Shown: positions 33,905-42,381, counted from the first letter of the stretch. The stretch: 64,000 nt of DNA from Candidatus Yanofskybacteria bacterium RIFCSPHIGHO2_01_FULL_41_26 (GCA_001794055.1 MGJB01000012.1:655-64654), one strand, 5' to 3'. The notes: a model not told the origin generated them from the sequence alone. Translations and numbers: made by a program.

Positions 33905-34033
33905 TTGCGAGCACGGCCGAGGGGTTGTTGGCGTTACGATCGTTGTCGAGCCAGTTGTAGTTCCAGTTCCACGAACCGTCGTTGTTGAAGTAGAGGTAAA
34001 GCATGTAACGATTGCCGTTCGGGCTGCGCAGTA
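33905..34033 (-). repeat. DGR template repeat (TR)
   Basis: 129 bp matching VR1 (34384-34512). On the minus strand it is A-rich in codons AAC/TAC (in the target frame ...NWNYNWLDNDRNANNPSAVLA...). It contains 34 A residues; 24 of them differ in VR1, and none of the 95 other positions does. The shared GC-rich 3' end (CCCCTCGGCCGTGCTCGCAA) is the likely initiation-of-mutagenic-homing sequence. It is non-coding in place: no start or gene frame fits around it. Confidence 0.95.
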
Positions 34034-34154
34034 TTGTATAGCATGCCTTCATGGTCATCACTGCCCATCGAGTACTCTCCGGGCTGTATCGCATTCGGTA
34101 TCATAATACCATAGCATCCCATACCAAGTATCTTCATTTTTTGAAGTTTCTGCA

Positions 34155-34260
34155 TGCACCACACTATTTCAAACGCATGGTCGAAAATATTCTGGATGCA
34201 TGGATACTGGCTTCGGTAGCGGAAAACACATGGTCGCCCGCATATTCACCTATCGCCGAA
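34155..34260. repeat. DGR-associated element, copy A
   Basis: About 105 bp resembling 41243-41349 (roughly 70% by eye). The shared core includes TGGATACTGG, TTCGGTAGCGG and CATATTCACCTAT. Both copies lie on the 3' side of a DGR target gene, past its terminator. Here it sits between target 1 and the TR, so it may be part of the template RNA. Confidence 0.7.
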
Positions 34261-34295
34261 AACATATTAACACAACGTATTTAAATAAAAAACAA

Positions 34296-34330
34296 ATCCT
34301 GTCGGGAGACACAGCGTCTCCCGACAGGAT
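34296..34330 (-). terminator. 15-bp hairpin downstream of VR1
   Basis: ATCCTGTCGGGAGAC / GTCTCCCGACAGGAT with a 5-nt loop; T-rich TTTGTTTTTTATTT follows on the minus strand. It can act as terminator of the target gene. DGRs also commonly need a hairpin 3' of the VR for efficient retrohoming, so both roles are possible. It is 54 nt from the VR end. Confidence 0.85.
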
Positions 34331-34372
34331 AAGGGCTAAGTTACAAAGGGCTAGAGCTAACACCCTAAGAAC

Positions 34373-35053
34373 TTAGTTCTGACTTGCGAGCACGGCCGAG
34401 GGGTCGCCGGCGCTACGACCGCGGCCGAGCCAGTCGCAGCCCCAGCCCCACGAACCGCCGCCGTCGAAGCAGAGGCAAAGCACGCAACGATCGCCGTCCG
34501 GGCTGCGCAGTACGACGCCGTCGAAGAAAATGAACTGGATGTCGCCATTCACTCTCTCCTTGAAGCGCGCCGGGAGTTGTTCGCGGTTCTCCCAGAACGC
34601 CTTGAAGGCGTTCTCATCCAGACGGATGCGGCCGTCGGACTTGAGACGCTTGACACGTACCTCGCCGGTCATGACTGACTCGCCTCGCTTGAGACAAGTG
34701 ACGAGTTGGACTTTGTCGAGGCCTAACTCGGCCAGCGCGGCCGAACGGAGGTCTCTCTCCTCCTCGCCCTCCAGACCGTCACCGCTGGCCGGTCCGCGCC
34801 ATACGCTCCAACCGGCGCCGATGAATGTGGCGGGGTTGAACAGCTTGGAACGGTCAATCGGGATGACGTGAGGTTTGGCAGAAACGTCGACAGCGATCGG
34901 TTTGACCACCGCTCCGCCCCGAAGAATTGTCAGCAACCCCCTGACCAGAGCATTGTTTTCGGCGAAGTTGTTCAGCTCCGCCGGAGTTCCACCCTCTGCG
35001 TCCCATGTAGCACACACCCTGTCCGCGAGCCCAACGCTAAATTCTGACTTCAT
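34373..35053 (-). CDS. DGR target protein 1 (C-terminal variable region)
   Basis: The 226-aa protein starts at an ATG with AGGAGG 4 nt upstream and has no signal peptide. Residues 1-175 are of unknown family (segments NPATFIGAGWSVWRG and VKRLKSDGRIRLDENAFKAFWE). Residues about 181-224 are the variable region, ending SWGWGCDWLGRGRSAGDPS, with the C-type-lectin-like W-x-W spacing of DGR targets. Where the TR encodes Asn, Tyr and Met, VR1 now encodes mostly Gly, Asp, Ser, Cys and Val. It has its own TTGACT-17-TATAAT promoter and a 163-nt structured leader. Its ligand is unknown. Confidence 0.9.
   Translation of the reverse strand: MKSEFSVGLADRVCATWDAEGGTPAELNNFAENNALVRGLLTILRGGAVVKPIAVDVSAKPHVIPIDRSKLFNPATFIGAGWSVWRGPASGDGLEGEEERDLRSAALAELGLDKVQLVTCLKRGESVMTGEVRVKRLKSDGRIRLDENAFKAFWENREQLPARFKERVNGDIQFIFFDGVVLRSPDGDRCVLCLCFDGGGSWGWGCDWLGRGRSAGDPSAVLASQN
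34384..34512 (-). repeat. DGR variable repeat VR1
   Basis: Aligned without gaps to the TR at 33905-34033 (offset 479). 24 differences, all at TR adenines: 23 are A to G and one A to C (codon AAC to CGC). Confidence 0.95.
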
Positions 35054-35123
35054 GACTCCTCCTTGCGACTATCGGATCAAGGTCCGACCTGGTCGCCCAC
35101 GCGCTTGACCACCGGAATTGGCA

Positions 35124-35177
35124 GTCATAGCGAAAAATCGTCTATCCGTTCTTAAATAAACCTTTTTTCGCTATGAC
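35124..35177. repeat. leader hairpin of DGR target 1
   Basis: 14-bp perfect arms GTCATAGCGAAAAA / TTTTTCGCTATGAC with a 26-nt loop, inside the 5' UTR of the target gene. Confidence 0.7.
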
Positions 35178-35223
35178 CGCTCTCGCAAATAAGTATTTAA
35201 GGTACTTCCTAACTATACCTATA

Positions 35224-35252
35224 ATTATAAGCCTTTTCAGCCACAAAGTCAA
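35224..35252 (-). promoter_or_regulatory. promoter of DGR target 1
   Basis: TTGACT (35252-35247), 17-bp spacer, TATAAT (35229-35224) on the minus strand. Nothing else is recognised between 35253 and 35370 apart from the start region of the next gene. Confidence 0.85.
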
Positions 35253-35370
35253 TACCTCGTAATGGTTCAATGGCTTGGAATCACTAAGGGTGTAATAGAG
35301 GCTACCTACCAGCAGGCAGGTGTCACCGGTTGAATTTTAATCCTTTTGGTGCTATCGTTATAACTACGCT

Positions 35371-35718
35371 ATGATTGGTTTTGTAATCAGAATATTGGGC
35401 AATTCATTGGCTCTATATGTGGCTTATTGGCTTGTTCCCGGCTTTATCGTAAGCGGAAGCTGGAAAGAGTATTTATTGGCCGGAGCGTTTCTGGGGTTGC
35501 TTAACCTTATCGTCAAACCAATCCTGAAAGCGATATCCATGCCGATAATAATCCTGACTCTCGGACTTTTCATTTTGGTCATCAACGGGTTGCTTTTATG
35601 GACAGTTGATTATATATTTGACTTCGTGTCCATCAAAGACGTAACCGCGCTTTTATACGCCGTCATAGTGGTTGCGATAGTCAATCTGATTATATCAATG
35701 ACCGCAAAGGCGGTTTAA
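35371..35718 (+). CDS. phage-holin-superfamily-IV-like membrane protein
   Basis: The 115 aa have four membrane segments (about 5-22, 30-48, 57-78, 90-110). The motifs NLIVKPILKAISMPI and GLFILVINGLLLW are typical of the PF04020/mycobacterial holin-like family, widespread in non-phage genomes. The function is unknown and no lytic neighbour is present. It sits 8 nt before secG, so both are likely co-transcribed. Confidence 0.88.
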   Translation: MIGFVIRILGNSLALYVAYWLVPGFIVSGSWKEYLLAGAFLGLLNLIVKPILKAISMPIIILTLGLFILVINGLLLWTVDYIFDFVSIKDVTALLYAVIVVAIVNLIISMTAKAV

Positions 35719-35725
35719 CTAAAAA

Positions 35726-35950
35726 ATGAATACCATACAAATATTAACTTATGCTCAGATTGGATTATCTTTGTTGCTTATTGCATCTGTTTTGCTGCAA
35801 CAGCGCGGAACAGGGCTATCTTCAACTTTCGGGGGCGGCTCTTTGGAATACAGTACCAAAAGAGGCGCAGAGAAAATAATTTTTTGGACTACAATAGTTT
35901 TAGCCGTCCTATTTCTGGCTGTATCCGTCGCCAGAGTCTTTTTTGCTTAA
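35726..35950 (+). CDS. secG: SecG preprotein translocase subunit
   Basis: The 74 aa have two membrane helices (about 7-24 and 50-72) around the conserved loop QQRGTGLSSTFGGG. It assists SecYEG-dependent export, consistent with the many signal peptides in this window. Confidence 0.93.
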   Translation: MNTIQILTYAQIGLSLLLIASVLLQQRGTGLSSTFGGGSLEYSTKRGAEKIIFWTTIVLAVLFLAVSVARVFFA

Positions 35951-35954
35951 CTAA

Positions 35955-36120
35955 TAGTTTAGAGCGCAGCGCGTTTGGACAGATTCGAGGCAAAAGATGA
36001 GTATCGGACGAGCCATACTGAAGTATGGTGAGGACGAAACGGAATCTTTTAACGAAGAAGCTGGCTAAACCCTTTAGGGCTCGTGCCAACCAAAGCTTTG
36101 GTTGGAGAGCGCGCAAGTTA
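35955..36120 (+). ncRNA. structured intergenic element with possible 23-aa peptide
   Basis: The 176-bp gap between secG and the peptide-binding gene is full of pairings: GGCAAAAGAT against ATCTTTT, hairpin CCATACT-GA-AGTATGG, and a perfect 20-nt palindrome CCAACCAAAGCTTTGGTTGG (36087-36106). An ATG at 35997 with GAGG 6-7 nt upstream opens a 23-codon frame, MSIGRAILKYGEDETESFNE plus EAG. The hairpin arms lie inside it, so either an RNA element or a leader peptide is possible. Confidence 0.4.
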
Positions 36121-36126
36121 TAATAT

Positions 36127-37965
36127 ATGTTCAAAGACAATAATCAACTCGATGATTTCTTCGGTTTAAAACCGGGCAACCTGCCAGCTGATGGAAAAAA
36201 CCGATCTGTCGATCGGCGAAAAGAAAGCATTAAAGAAACAATCTTAAACAAAATTAGTATTGCTAAAATAAGACTACTGCCAAAGGTTCTTTCTCCAAAA
36301 GAAAGATACCTGACCCTGGTTTTTTTGCTTATATTTGTCGGATCTTTAATCTCGCTGCCGCTCACAATTTTTTACCACTACACCAAAGTTGCGCCCGATT
36401 ACGGCGGATCTTTCGTTGAGGGAATAGTCGGCGAACCTCATTACATAAACCCCCTCCTCTCTCAAAACAATGATGTTGATCGAGATTTAGTGAGCTTAAT
36501 TTATTCCGGATTAATGAAATACAACGATGAAGGAAAGCTCGTTCCCGACCTTGCTAAGTCTTATGAAATATCCAGCGACGGCTTGAATTACACCATATAC
36601 CTAAAAGAAAATGCGAAGTGGCAAGACGGCACTTTGGTAACTGCTGACGATGTTGTGTTCACTGTTCAAACAGCTCAAAACCCCGATTACGGAAGTTTGC
36701 AAAGAATAAATTGGCAGGGTGTAGATGCTGAGGTGGTAGATAATCATACGGTAATACTGAAATTAAAAAATAAATACGCCCAATTTCTCAACAATCTAAC
36801 TCTTAACATTCTGCCGCGGCACATTTGGCAAGATGTTAAACCTGTAAACTTTGCTCTTTCTGATTTTAATCTAAAACCAATCGGCTCCGGTCCATATAAA
36901 TTTAAAAAACTCAAAAAAAATTCTACCAGCAGAATAAAATCATACGAACTTGAATCAAATAAAAGTTTCTATGACGGCCGGCCATATATCAACAAAATCG
37001 AGCTCAAATTTTATGACTCAGAAGACGAAATGTTAAATGAATACAACAAGAATAGCATGGAAAACATGGCCTTTGTTTCAGCCAACAACCTCAAAAAGGT
37101 CAAGTTTAAAAAACGACTCAACATAGAAGAACTTAAACTTCCGAGATATTTCGGAATATTTTTCAATCAGAATGAGGCCAAAATACTTTCCGATAAAAAC
37201 ATCCGGTTGGCCTTAAGCTATGGCACAGACAAAAAAGATCTGATAAACAAAATACTTGACGGAAAAGGCGTAGAAACAAACTCACCAATAATAGGGGATG
37301 TTTTGGGCATTACCGGTGATATAAAAACATATGATTATAACGTAGATAAGGCCAAGAAATTTCTTGCCGACTCTGGTTGGGGCAATCCTGACGACAAAGG
37401 AATTTTAAGCAAAACAGAAAAAGCCAAATCCAAAAAAGACACGCCCGCAAGTGAAAAATTGACTCTACATTTAACTACCCCCACATGGTCTGAACTTGCA
37501 AATGTTGCCAATTTATTAAAGGAACAGTGGGCTAAGATTGGAGTAGAATTGATTGTTGAAACATTACCGACACAAAACCTTCAGCGGGCAATAAAAGAAA
37601 GGAGCTACCAGATGCTTCTTTTTGGGGAAATTTTGAACATAGATCCCGACCCATTTAGCTTGTGGCACTCTTCCCAAAAGCGCGACCCAGGGTTGAATTT
37701 GGCTCTTTACAACAACAAGTCTGTCGATGACCTCCTGGAAAAAGCCCGACAAACACTGAACCCCCTGGAACGAATGAAACAGTATCAAGACTTACAAAAA
37801 TTAATAATTGAAGATGCTCCGGTTGTGTTTTTATATAATCCTTTGTACCTCTACGCCCAAACTCATAACATTAAAGGATTCAATAACAAGATAATCTCCA
37901 TGCCTTCGGACAGATTTTCCAATGTAGAGAAGTGGTACATAAATACCAAAAGAATCTTCAGATAA
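36127..37965 (+). CDS. membrane-anchored family 5 peptide/oligopeptide-binding protein
   Basis: The 612 aa have a basic cytosolic N-terminus, one membrane helix (about 61-85, VFLLIFVGSLISLPLTIFY) and then a full SBP_5 domain: GIVGEPHYINPLLSQNND, WQDGTLVTADDVVFTVQ, IGSGPYKFKKL, LALSYGTDKKDLI. It captures peptides for import. The anchor in place of a lipobox is common in CPR. No ABC permease or ATPase genes are adjacent. Confidence 0.92.
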   Translation: MFKDNNQLDDFFGLKPGNLPADGKNRSVDRRKESIKETILNKISIAKIRLLPKVLSPKERYLTLVFLLIFVGSLISLPLTIFYHYTKVAPDYGGSFVEGIVGEPHYINPLLSQNNDVDRDLVSLIYSGLMKYNDEGKLVPDLAKSYEISSDGLNYTIYLKENAKWQDGTLVTADDVVFTVQTAQNPDYGSLQRINWQGVDAEVVDNHTVILKLKNKYAQFLNNLTLNILPRHIWQDVKPVNFALSDFNLKPIGSGPYKFKKLKKNSTSRIKSYELESNKSFYDGRPYINKIELKFYDSEDEMLNEYNKNSMENMAFVSANNLKKVKFKKRLNIEELKLPRYFGIFFNQNEAKILSDKNIRLALSYGTDKKDLINKILDGKGVETNSPIIGDVLGITGDIKTYDYNVDKAKKFLADSGWGNPDDKGILSKTEKAKSKKDTPASEKLTLHLTTPTWSELANVANLLKEQWAKIGVELIVETLPTQNLQRAIKERSYQMLLFGEILNIDPDPFSLWHSSQKRDPGLNLALYNNKSVDDLLEKARQTLNPLERMKQYQDLQKLIIEDAPVVFLYNPLYLYAQTHNIKGFNNKIISMPSDRFSNVEKWYINTKRIFR

Positions 37966-38074
37966 CCGCCCCCTTGCATTATTTATAAACTTAGTGTATA
38001 CTTATGATAACGTTAAGTTTCTCATGTCTTATTAAAACCTCGATATCAAATAAGTAGTTCTTTTTTGTCCATTT

Positions 38075-38158
38075 GGGCGAGTGATGAAACTGGCAGACAT
38101 GTAGCGTTCAGAGCGCTATGAGCGAAAGCTCGTGGGAGTTCAAATCTCCCCTCGCCCA
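38075..38158 (+). tRNA. tRNA-Leu(CAG)
   Basis: Acceptor GGGCGAG/CTCGCCC, anticodon stem-loop TAGCG-TTCAGAG-CGCTA (anticodon CAG), long variable arm TGAGCGAAAGCTCG, T-loop TTCAAAT. Unlike the other two tRNAs here, the 3' CCA is not encoded (it reads ACAA). Confidence 0.95.
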
Positions 38159-38253
38159 CAAACTAAACCTCTTATTAATCACGAAGCATTAGGCGTGAAG
38201 CGTAATTAATTTATCTACGATTCAAGTTTTAAGTTTCAGGATTTAAGTCAGTA

Positions 38254-40044
38254 ATGATGAGTCCAAAAAGTCCTAGACAGCCGTCAGTCAAACGACGCTG
38301 GATGAAACCGGTCGTCAGACAGATAAGGGTTTTCAAAAGCGAAAAAGATATTCTGCATAAACCAACCGAAAACAAAGTCGGCGGTCTTAAAATTATCCAT
38401 TTCGGCGGATTAGGCGAAGTGGGACGGAACATGTCAGCAGTTCAATATGACAATGAAATAATATTAATTGATGCCGGTGTAAGATTTCCGAGAGAAGACA
38501 TGCCGGGAATAGACTTCATAATTCCCAATGCCGGTTACTTGGACGACAAAAAACATATGGTTAAGGCCATGTTTTTTACCCATGGCCACATGGACCACAT
38601 CGGGGCCTTGCCGTTCATAAGAGATAGGATCGGCGATCCTGATATTTATGCCGCCCCATTGACCAAAGCCATTCTCATCAAAAGACAGGATGATTTTAAA
38701 TTTCAAAAGCCACTGGAAATCAATGAAATAAAGGCCGGAGACGAAATAAAAATAAGCGATAAACTAACCGTTAAAGTTCTCCGCATCAACCACTCCATTC
38801 CTGACGACCTTGAAATAGTTATTAAAACTCCGATAGGCAGTGTTGTCCACACTTCTGATTTTAAATTTGACAACACTCCGGTCAATGATCTGCCCGCCGA
38901 TATTGATGAAATGAAAAAGCTCGGCGAGGAAGGGGTTTTAGTTTTGATGTCGGATTCTACCGGCGCCGAGAAAGAAGGCCACTCACTATCGGAACAGCAG
39001 GTCACGGCCAGTCTTGAAAAACTTTTCAGCGAGGCAACAGGAATGATTATCCTTGGAACTTTCGCTTCTCTGATAAACCGCATCCAGCAAATTATCACCA
39101 TCTCAGAAAAATTCGGCAAAAAAGTCGTCTTCGACGGATATTCAATGAAAACAAATGTCGAAATCTGTAAAAAACTTGGCTATCTGAAAATTAAAAAGGG
39201 TACCCAGATTAGTATGGAAGAAGTTAACAGCTATCCTAAAGAAAAAGTTGTCGCCTGCGTTACTGGAGCCCAAGGAGAAGGAAATGCCGTTCTGATGAGA
39301 ATCGCCAACGGCGAACACCGCCACCTAAGAACAACCAAAAACGATACTTATATTTTCTCATCTTCGGTTATTCCTGGAAATGAAGTTGATGTTCAATTTT
39401 TAAAAGACCAGCTTTATAGGAACGGGGCAAAAGTTTTCAATTATTACATGCTTGATGTCCATACTGGCGGACATGGACAAAAAGAGGATTTAAGAGAAAT
39501 GATAAAATTGCTTAAGCCTAAATTCATGTTCCCTATCCATGGCCAATATTCAATGATGGTCAATCACGGTTTAATGGCCCAAGAGGAAAACATTCCCGAA
39601 GCAAACATAATAATTGCCGACAACGGAACGGTAGTTAACATAGAAAAAGAAAAATGGTGGTTTGATAAAATGCGTGCTCCTTCTGATTATGTTTTTGTTG
39701 ACGGACTCGGTATCGGCGATATTGGCAATGTTGTGCTTCGTGATCGTCAGGTTTTATCCGAAGATGGAATGTTTGTAATTGTCGTCCTAATTCATTCCAA
39801 AACCGGCACCGTACGAGGCAGTCCGGATATTATTTCCCGTGGATTCATCTACCTTAAGGAAAATAAAGAGCTTTTATCTCAAGTCCGAAAACGGATTAAA
39901 TTCATCGTTGAGGGCAAAGGCGCTCATCAACAGCCGAATCTGCCATTCCTCAAAGACGCCATCCGAAATCAAATCGGCCTCTTTCTCTTTCAAAAAACCG
40001 AACGAAGACCAATGATACTACCAGTCTTGATTGAAGTTGATTAA
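38254..40044 (+). CDS. rnj: ribonuclease J
   Basis: The 596-aa metallo-beta-lactamase/beta-CASP exo-endoribonuclease has the HxHxDH motif THGHMDHIGALPF, IIHFGGLGEVGRNM and VLMSDSTGAEKEGH. The beta-CASP part has DVHTGGHGQKEDLREMI and FMFPIHGQYSM, and a C-terminal domain follows. A basic 40-residue N-terminal extension precedes the catalytic core. It is the main mRNA-decay nuclease in lineages without RNase E. The 95-bp spacer after tRNA-Leu holds only short repeats. Confidence 0.96.
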   Translation: MMSPKSPRQPSVKRRWMKPVVRQIRVFKSEKDILHKPTENKVGGLKIIHFGGLGEVGRNMSAVQYDNEIILIDAGVRFPREDMPGIDFIIPNAGYLDDKKHMVKAMFFTHGHMDHIGALPFIRDRIGDPDIYAAPLTKAILIKRQDDFKFQKPLEINEIKAGDEIKISDKLTVKVLRINHSIPDDLEIVIKTPIGSVVHTSDFKFDNTPVNDLPADIDEMKKLGEEGVLVLMSDSTGAEKEGHSLSEQQVTASLEKLFSEATGMIILGTFASLINRIQQIITISEKFGKKVVFDGYSMKTNVEICKKLGYLKIKKGTQISMEEVNSYPKEKVVACVTGAQGEGNAVLMRIANGEHRHLRTTKNDTYIFSSSVIPGNEVDVQFLKDQLYRNGAKVFNYYMLDVHTGGHGQKEDLREMIKLLKPKFMFPIHGQYSMMVNHGLMAQEENIPEANIIIADNGTVVNIEKEKWWFDKMRAPSDYVFVDGLGIGDIGNVVLRDRQVLSEDGMFVIVVLIHSKTGTVRGSPDIISRGFIYLKENKELLSQVRKRIKFIVEGKGAHQQPNLPFLKDAIRNQIGLFLFQKTERRPMILPVLIEVD

Positions 40045-40122
40045 AAAATAGCTCACACAACATCTATGCATAAGGATGCAGATCAACTGGAATAGTTATT
40101 AAATTTAAGTTAATCTATAACT

Positions 40123-41124
40123 ATGATCAAAGTATTTTCTGGCATACGCCCAAGTGGAAAGTTGCATCTGGGCAACTACCTCGGGGCAATAAAGAATTGG
40201 GTGGAACTGCAAAATGAAGCCGATCAGGTAATTTTTATGATTGCTGATTATCACGCAATCACTACACCTTACGACCCCAAAACATACCAACAACAAATAA
40301 TGGATGTTGTTTTGGATTATCTTGCTGCCGGAGTTAATCCCGACAAGGCCTTGCTTATTCGTCAATCCAAAGTTCCTCAGCACACGGAACTTGCCTGGAT
40401 TTTCAATACTATTTCTCCAATCGGATGGTTAGACAGATTACCAACATATAAAGAAAAGCAAGACCAAATAGAAGAATCTGCCAACCCAAAAGCGGCCAGT
40501 TGGAAAAACAATATGGGCATTTTGGACTACCCAGTTTTGATGGCAGCTGACATTTTAATTTACAAATCAAACTTAATTCCTGTCGGCAATGAGCAACTGA
40601 AACACCTGGACGTCACTAACGAAATAGCTAAAAAATTTAACTACCTTTTTGGTGAAATATTTGAGTCAACCAAACCGCATCTCACAGAAGGAGCACACAT
40701 ATTATCCCTCCAAGATCCAAAAAGGAAAATGTCCAAAACAGGAGATGAGGGAATTGCTCTTTCGGACTCGCCAGACGAAATAATAAAAAAAATTAAAAAA
40801 GCCGTCACCGATTCCAGTAAAGAAATAATATTCAATACTGACTCAAAACCGGCCGTTTCAAACTTGATCACCATCTATCACCTGCTCTCCGGCCAAAAAA
40901 TCAAAAAAATCGAAGAAATGTATGAGGGCAAATCTTATGTTGAATTCAAATCCGATTTAGCCGAAGTAGTTGTAGAATTTCTAAAACCTTTCCAGGAAAA
41001 ATACCAAGAGCTTCAAAAAACCCCCGACTACACAACGTCTGTTTTGACAAAGTCGGAAGAAAAAGCTAAAGTCTTGGCCAATTCTACGCTAAAAGAAGTC
41101 AAAGAAAAGATGGGGTTGGAATGA
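40123..41124 (+). CDS. trpS: tryptophanyl-tRNA synthetase
   Basis: The 333 aa open with FSGIRPSGKLHLGNYLGAI (HIGH-type motif HLGN), then WIFNTISPIGWLDR, LMAADILIYKSNLIPVG, and the KMSKT signature (about residue 205, in PKRKMSKTGDEG). A class I synthetase of normal length. Confidence 0.97.
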   Translation: MIKVFSGIRPSGKLHLGNYLGAIKNWVELQNEADQVIFMIADYHAITTPYDPKTYQQQIMDVVLDYLAAGVNPDKALLIRQSKVPQHTELAWIFNTISPIGWLDRLPTYKEKQDQIEESANPKAASWKNNMGILDYPVLMAADILIYKSNLIPVGNEQLKHLDVTNEIAKKFNYLFGEIFESTKPHLTEGAHILSLQDPKRKMSKTGDEGIALSDSPDEIIKKIKKAVTDSSKEIIFNTDSKPAVSNLITIYHLLSGQKIKKIEEMYEGKSYVEFKSDLAEVVVEFLKPFQEKYQELQKTPDYTTSVLTKSEEKAKVLANSTLKEVKEKMGLE

Positions 41125-41242
41125 TAGATTGGCGAACAGTAAAAAGAAAAAATTTTATTAAAACCTACCCGTAAACCCGGAGAGACCGTTTTATTTCGAT
41201 TAGAAGCGCTGTATATACCAAGTTTCTTTTGTTTTTGAGTTT

Positions 41243-41349
41243 CACATATACCACGCTATCCCAAACCGTAGTCAGAGATACTCTGGGTTATATGGATACT
41301 GGGGTTCGGTAGCGGGAAACCTTAATCTCCCACATATTCACCTATAGCC
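41243..41349. repeat. DGR-associated element, copy B
   Basis: Copy of 34155-34260, lying 3' of the second DGR target. No TR or RT follows between it and trpS. The rest of 41125-41242 shows nothing I recognise. Confidence 0.65.
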
Positions 41350-41377
41350 TATTTTATAGTTTATCAGAAATTGAAAA

Positions 41378-41396
41378 GACCCGCACGATGCGGGCC
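41378..41396 (-). terminator. terminator of DGR target 2
   Basis: GGCCCGCA-TCG-TGCGGGTC then TTTTC on the minus strand. Between it and the gene lie a perfect GCGGCG-TTT-CGCCGC hairpin (41427-41441) and a run of CCTTGG repeats. Confidence 0.82.
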
Positions 41397-41496
41397 TTGA
41401 AGATGTACGCACACCTTCGAAGCTTTGCGGCGAAACGCCGCTCCAAGGACCAAGGGTCCAAGGTCAAATGCTGACCAAGGAGCCAAGTTCCAAGGA

Positions 41497-42204
41497 CTAA
41501 CTTGCGAGCACCGCCGCAGGATTGTTGCCGTGGAAGCGGTAGCCCAGCCAGCGGTAGCCCCAGCGCCACGCACCGTCGTCCCAGAACAGAAACCGGACAC
41601 ACAGGCTGCCGTTGGAGTTGCGGTAGATGGTCCCCCAAAAGAATACGTACTTGCCTTTCCATTCCTCTGGGATGAGCTCCGGGTGAGCCAGCAGGTAGTC
41701 CAGGACATTGGCGTTGAGCACGGGCTCGGACGCCAGCTCCTTACGGAGCTTGTTACCCTCAATGCACTTGCTGTCCATCTGGTTTGGCGAGAGGTGGAGC
41801 TTGATCTTGGACAGGTCCAGTTTGAACTGGCCACCCTTTTTGTGATTCTCCACTCCTCTCCAGCCCTGCGGCAGGAAGGGGTCGGCGTCGCAGTCGATCA
41901 CATGTTGGACCAGTCCAACTCTCGCAGCCCCGCAAAGGGCTTGCCGAACGAGTTGTAGCAAGTCCTTCCGTCCGGCCAGTGCCCGAATTTGTCCGGGTGT
42001 GAAGCCGAGCCGAACGAGGACATCCTCGAGTTCCAGTGCGGCCCACACGCTTGGGTCCGTTTTGTGAACCCTGGCTGTGGTTGCCTGGCTCCACGAAGAC
42101 GCCTTCCTCAAGACCTCGAAGTCGTGAGGGGTCACGCCCAACCGGTCTAAAATCTCAACGGTTGCGTGAAGTTCCGAATGCGGCATTTTGATCAGATCTC
42201 CCAT
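41497..42204 (-). CDS. DGR target protein 2 (C-terminal variable region)
   Basis: The start at 42204 has AGGAG 8 nt upstream, giving 235 aa. The N-terminal 100 residues are helical (ELHATVEILDRLGVTPHDFE). The middle carries GWRGVENHKKGGQFKLD and VLNANVLDYLLAHPELIPEE, followed by WKGKYVFFWGTIYRNSNG. The C-terminal 41 residues align to the variable segment of target 1 (WDDGAWRWGYRWLGYRFHG, then NNPAAVLAS). TR1 cannot be its direct template because many differences are at non-A sites and there is a one-codon deletion. The stop is 3 codons past the conserved AVLA. A TTGACT-16-TATAAT promoter precedes it. Confidence 0.82.
   Translation of the reverse strand: MGDLIKMPHSELHATVEILDRLGVTPHDFEVLRKASSWSQATTARVHKTDPSVWAALELEDVLVRLGFTPGQIRALAGRKDLLQLVRQALCGAARVGLVQHVIDCDADPFLPQGWRGVENHKKGGQFKLDLSKIKLHLSPNQMDSKCIEGNKLRKELASEPVLNANVLDYLLAHPELIPEEWKGKYVFFWGTIYRNSNGSLCVRFLFWDDGAWRWGYRWLGYRFHGNNPAAVLAS
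41502..41626 (-). repeat. VR2, diverged variable repeat
   Basis: Shares the 3' end TGCTCGCAA and the W-x-W frame with TR/VR1, but has substitutions at C, G and T positions of TR1 and is one codon shorter. Confidence 0.65.
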
Positions 42205-42381
42205 GATTGGATCTCCTTTCGTCGTTTTTGCTCCCCCTTGTTCAAGAGGTCGCATACGCCAGCGGGCTTCCGGGTACTTCCGGATTTGCCATAGCAGACA
42301 AAGGCCGAATAAATCAGCCACTCTATGCTAAGGCAAATCTCGCAAATTATATGAATAATCAAAGAACTATAATATGTTTTA

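Noticed and set aside
33934..34164. Minus-strand frame across the TR as a protein gene
   Set aside because: The TR is a non-coding template; this frame is not the VR frame and has no homologous start region.
34051..34284. 77-aa plus-strand frame over element A
   Set aside because: The frame is not preserved in copy B at 41243-41349, so the conserved feature is DNA or RNA rather than protein.
35889..36140. 83-aa minus-strand frame opposite the end of secG
   Set aside because: It has no SD or promoter, crosses the palindromic element and mirrors the secG coding region.
41502..41626. VR2 as a product of the TR at 33905-34033
   Set aside because: Several substitutions are at C, G or T positions of that TR and the length differs by one codon, which adenine-specific retrohoming does not produce.
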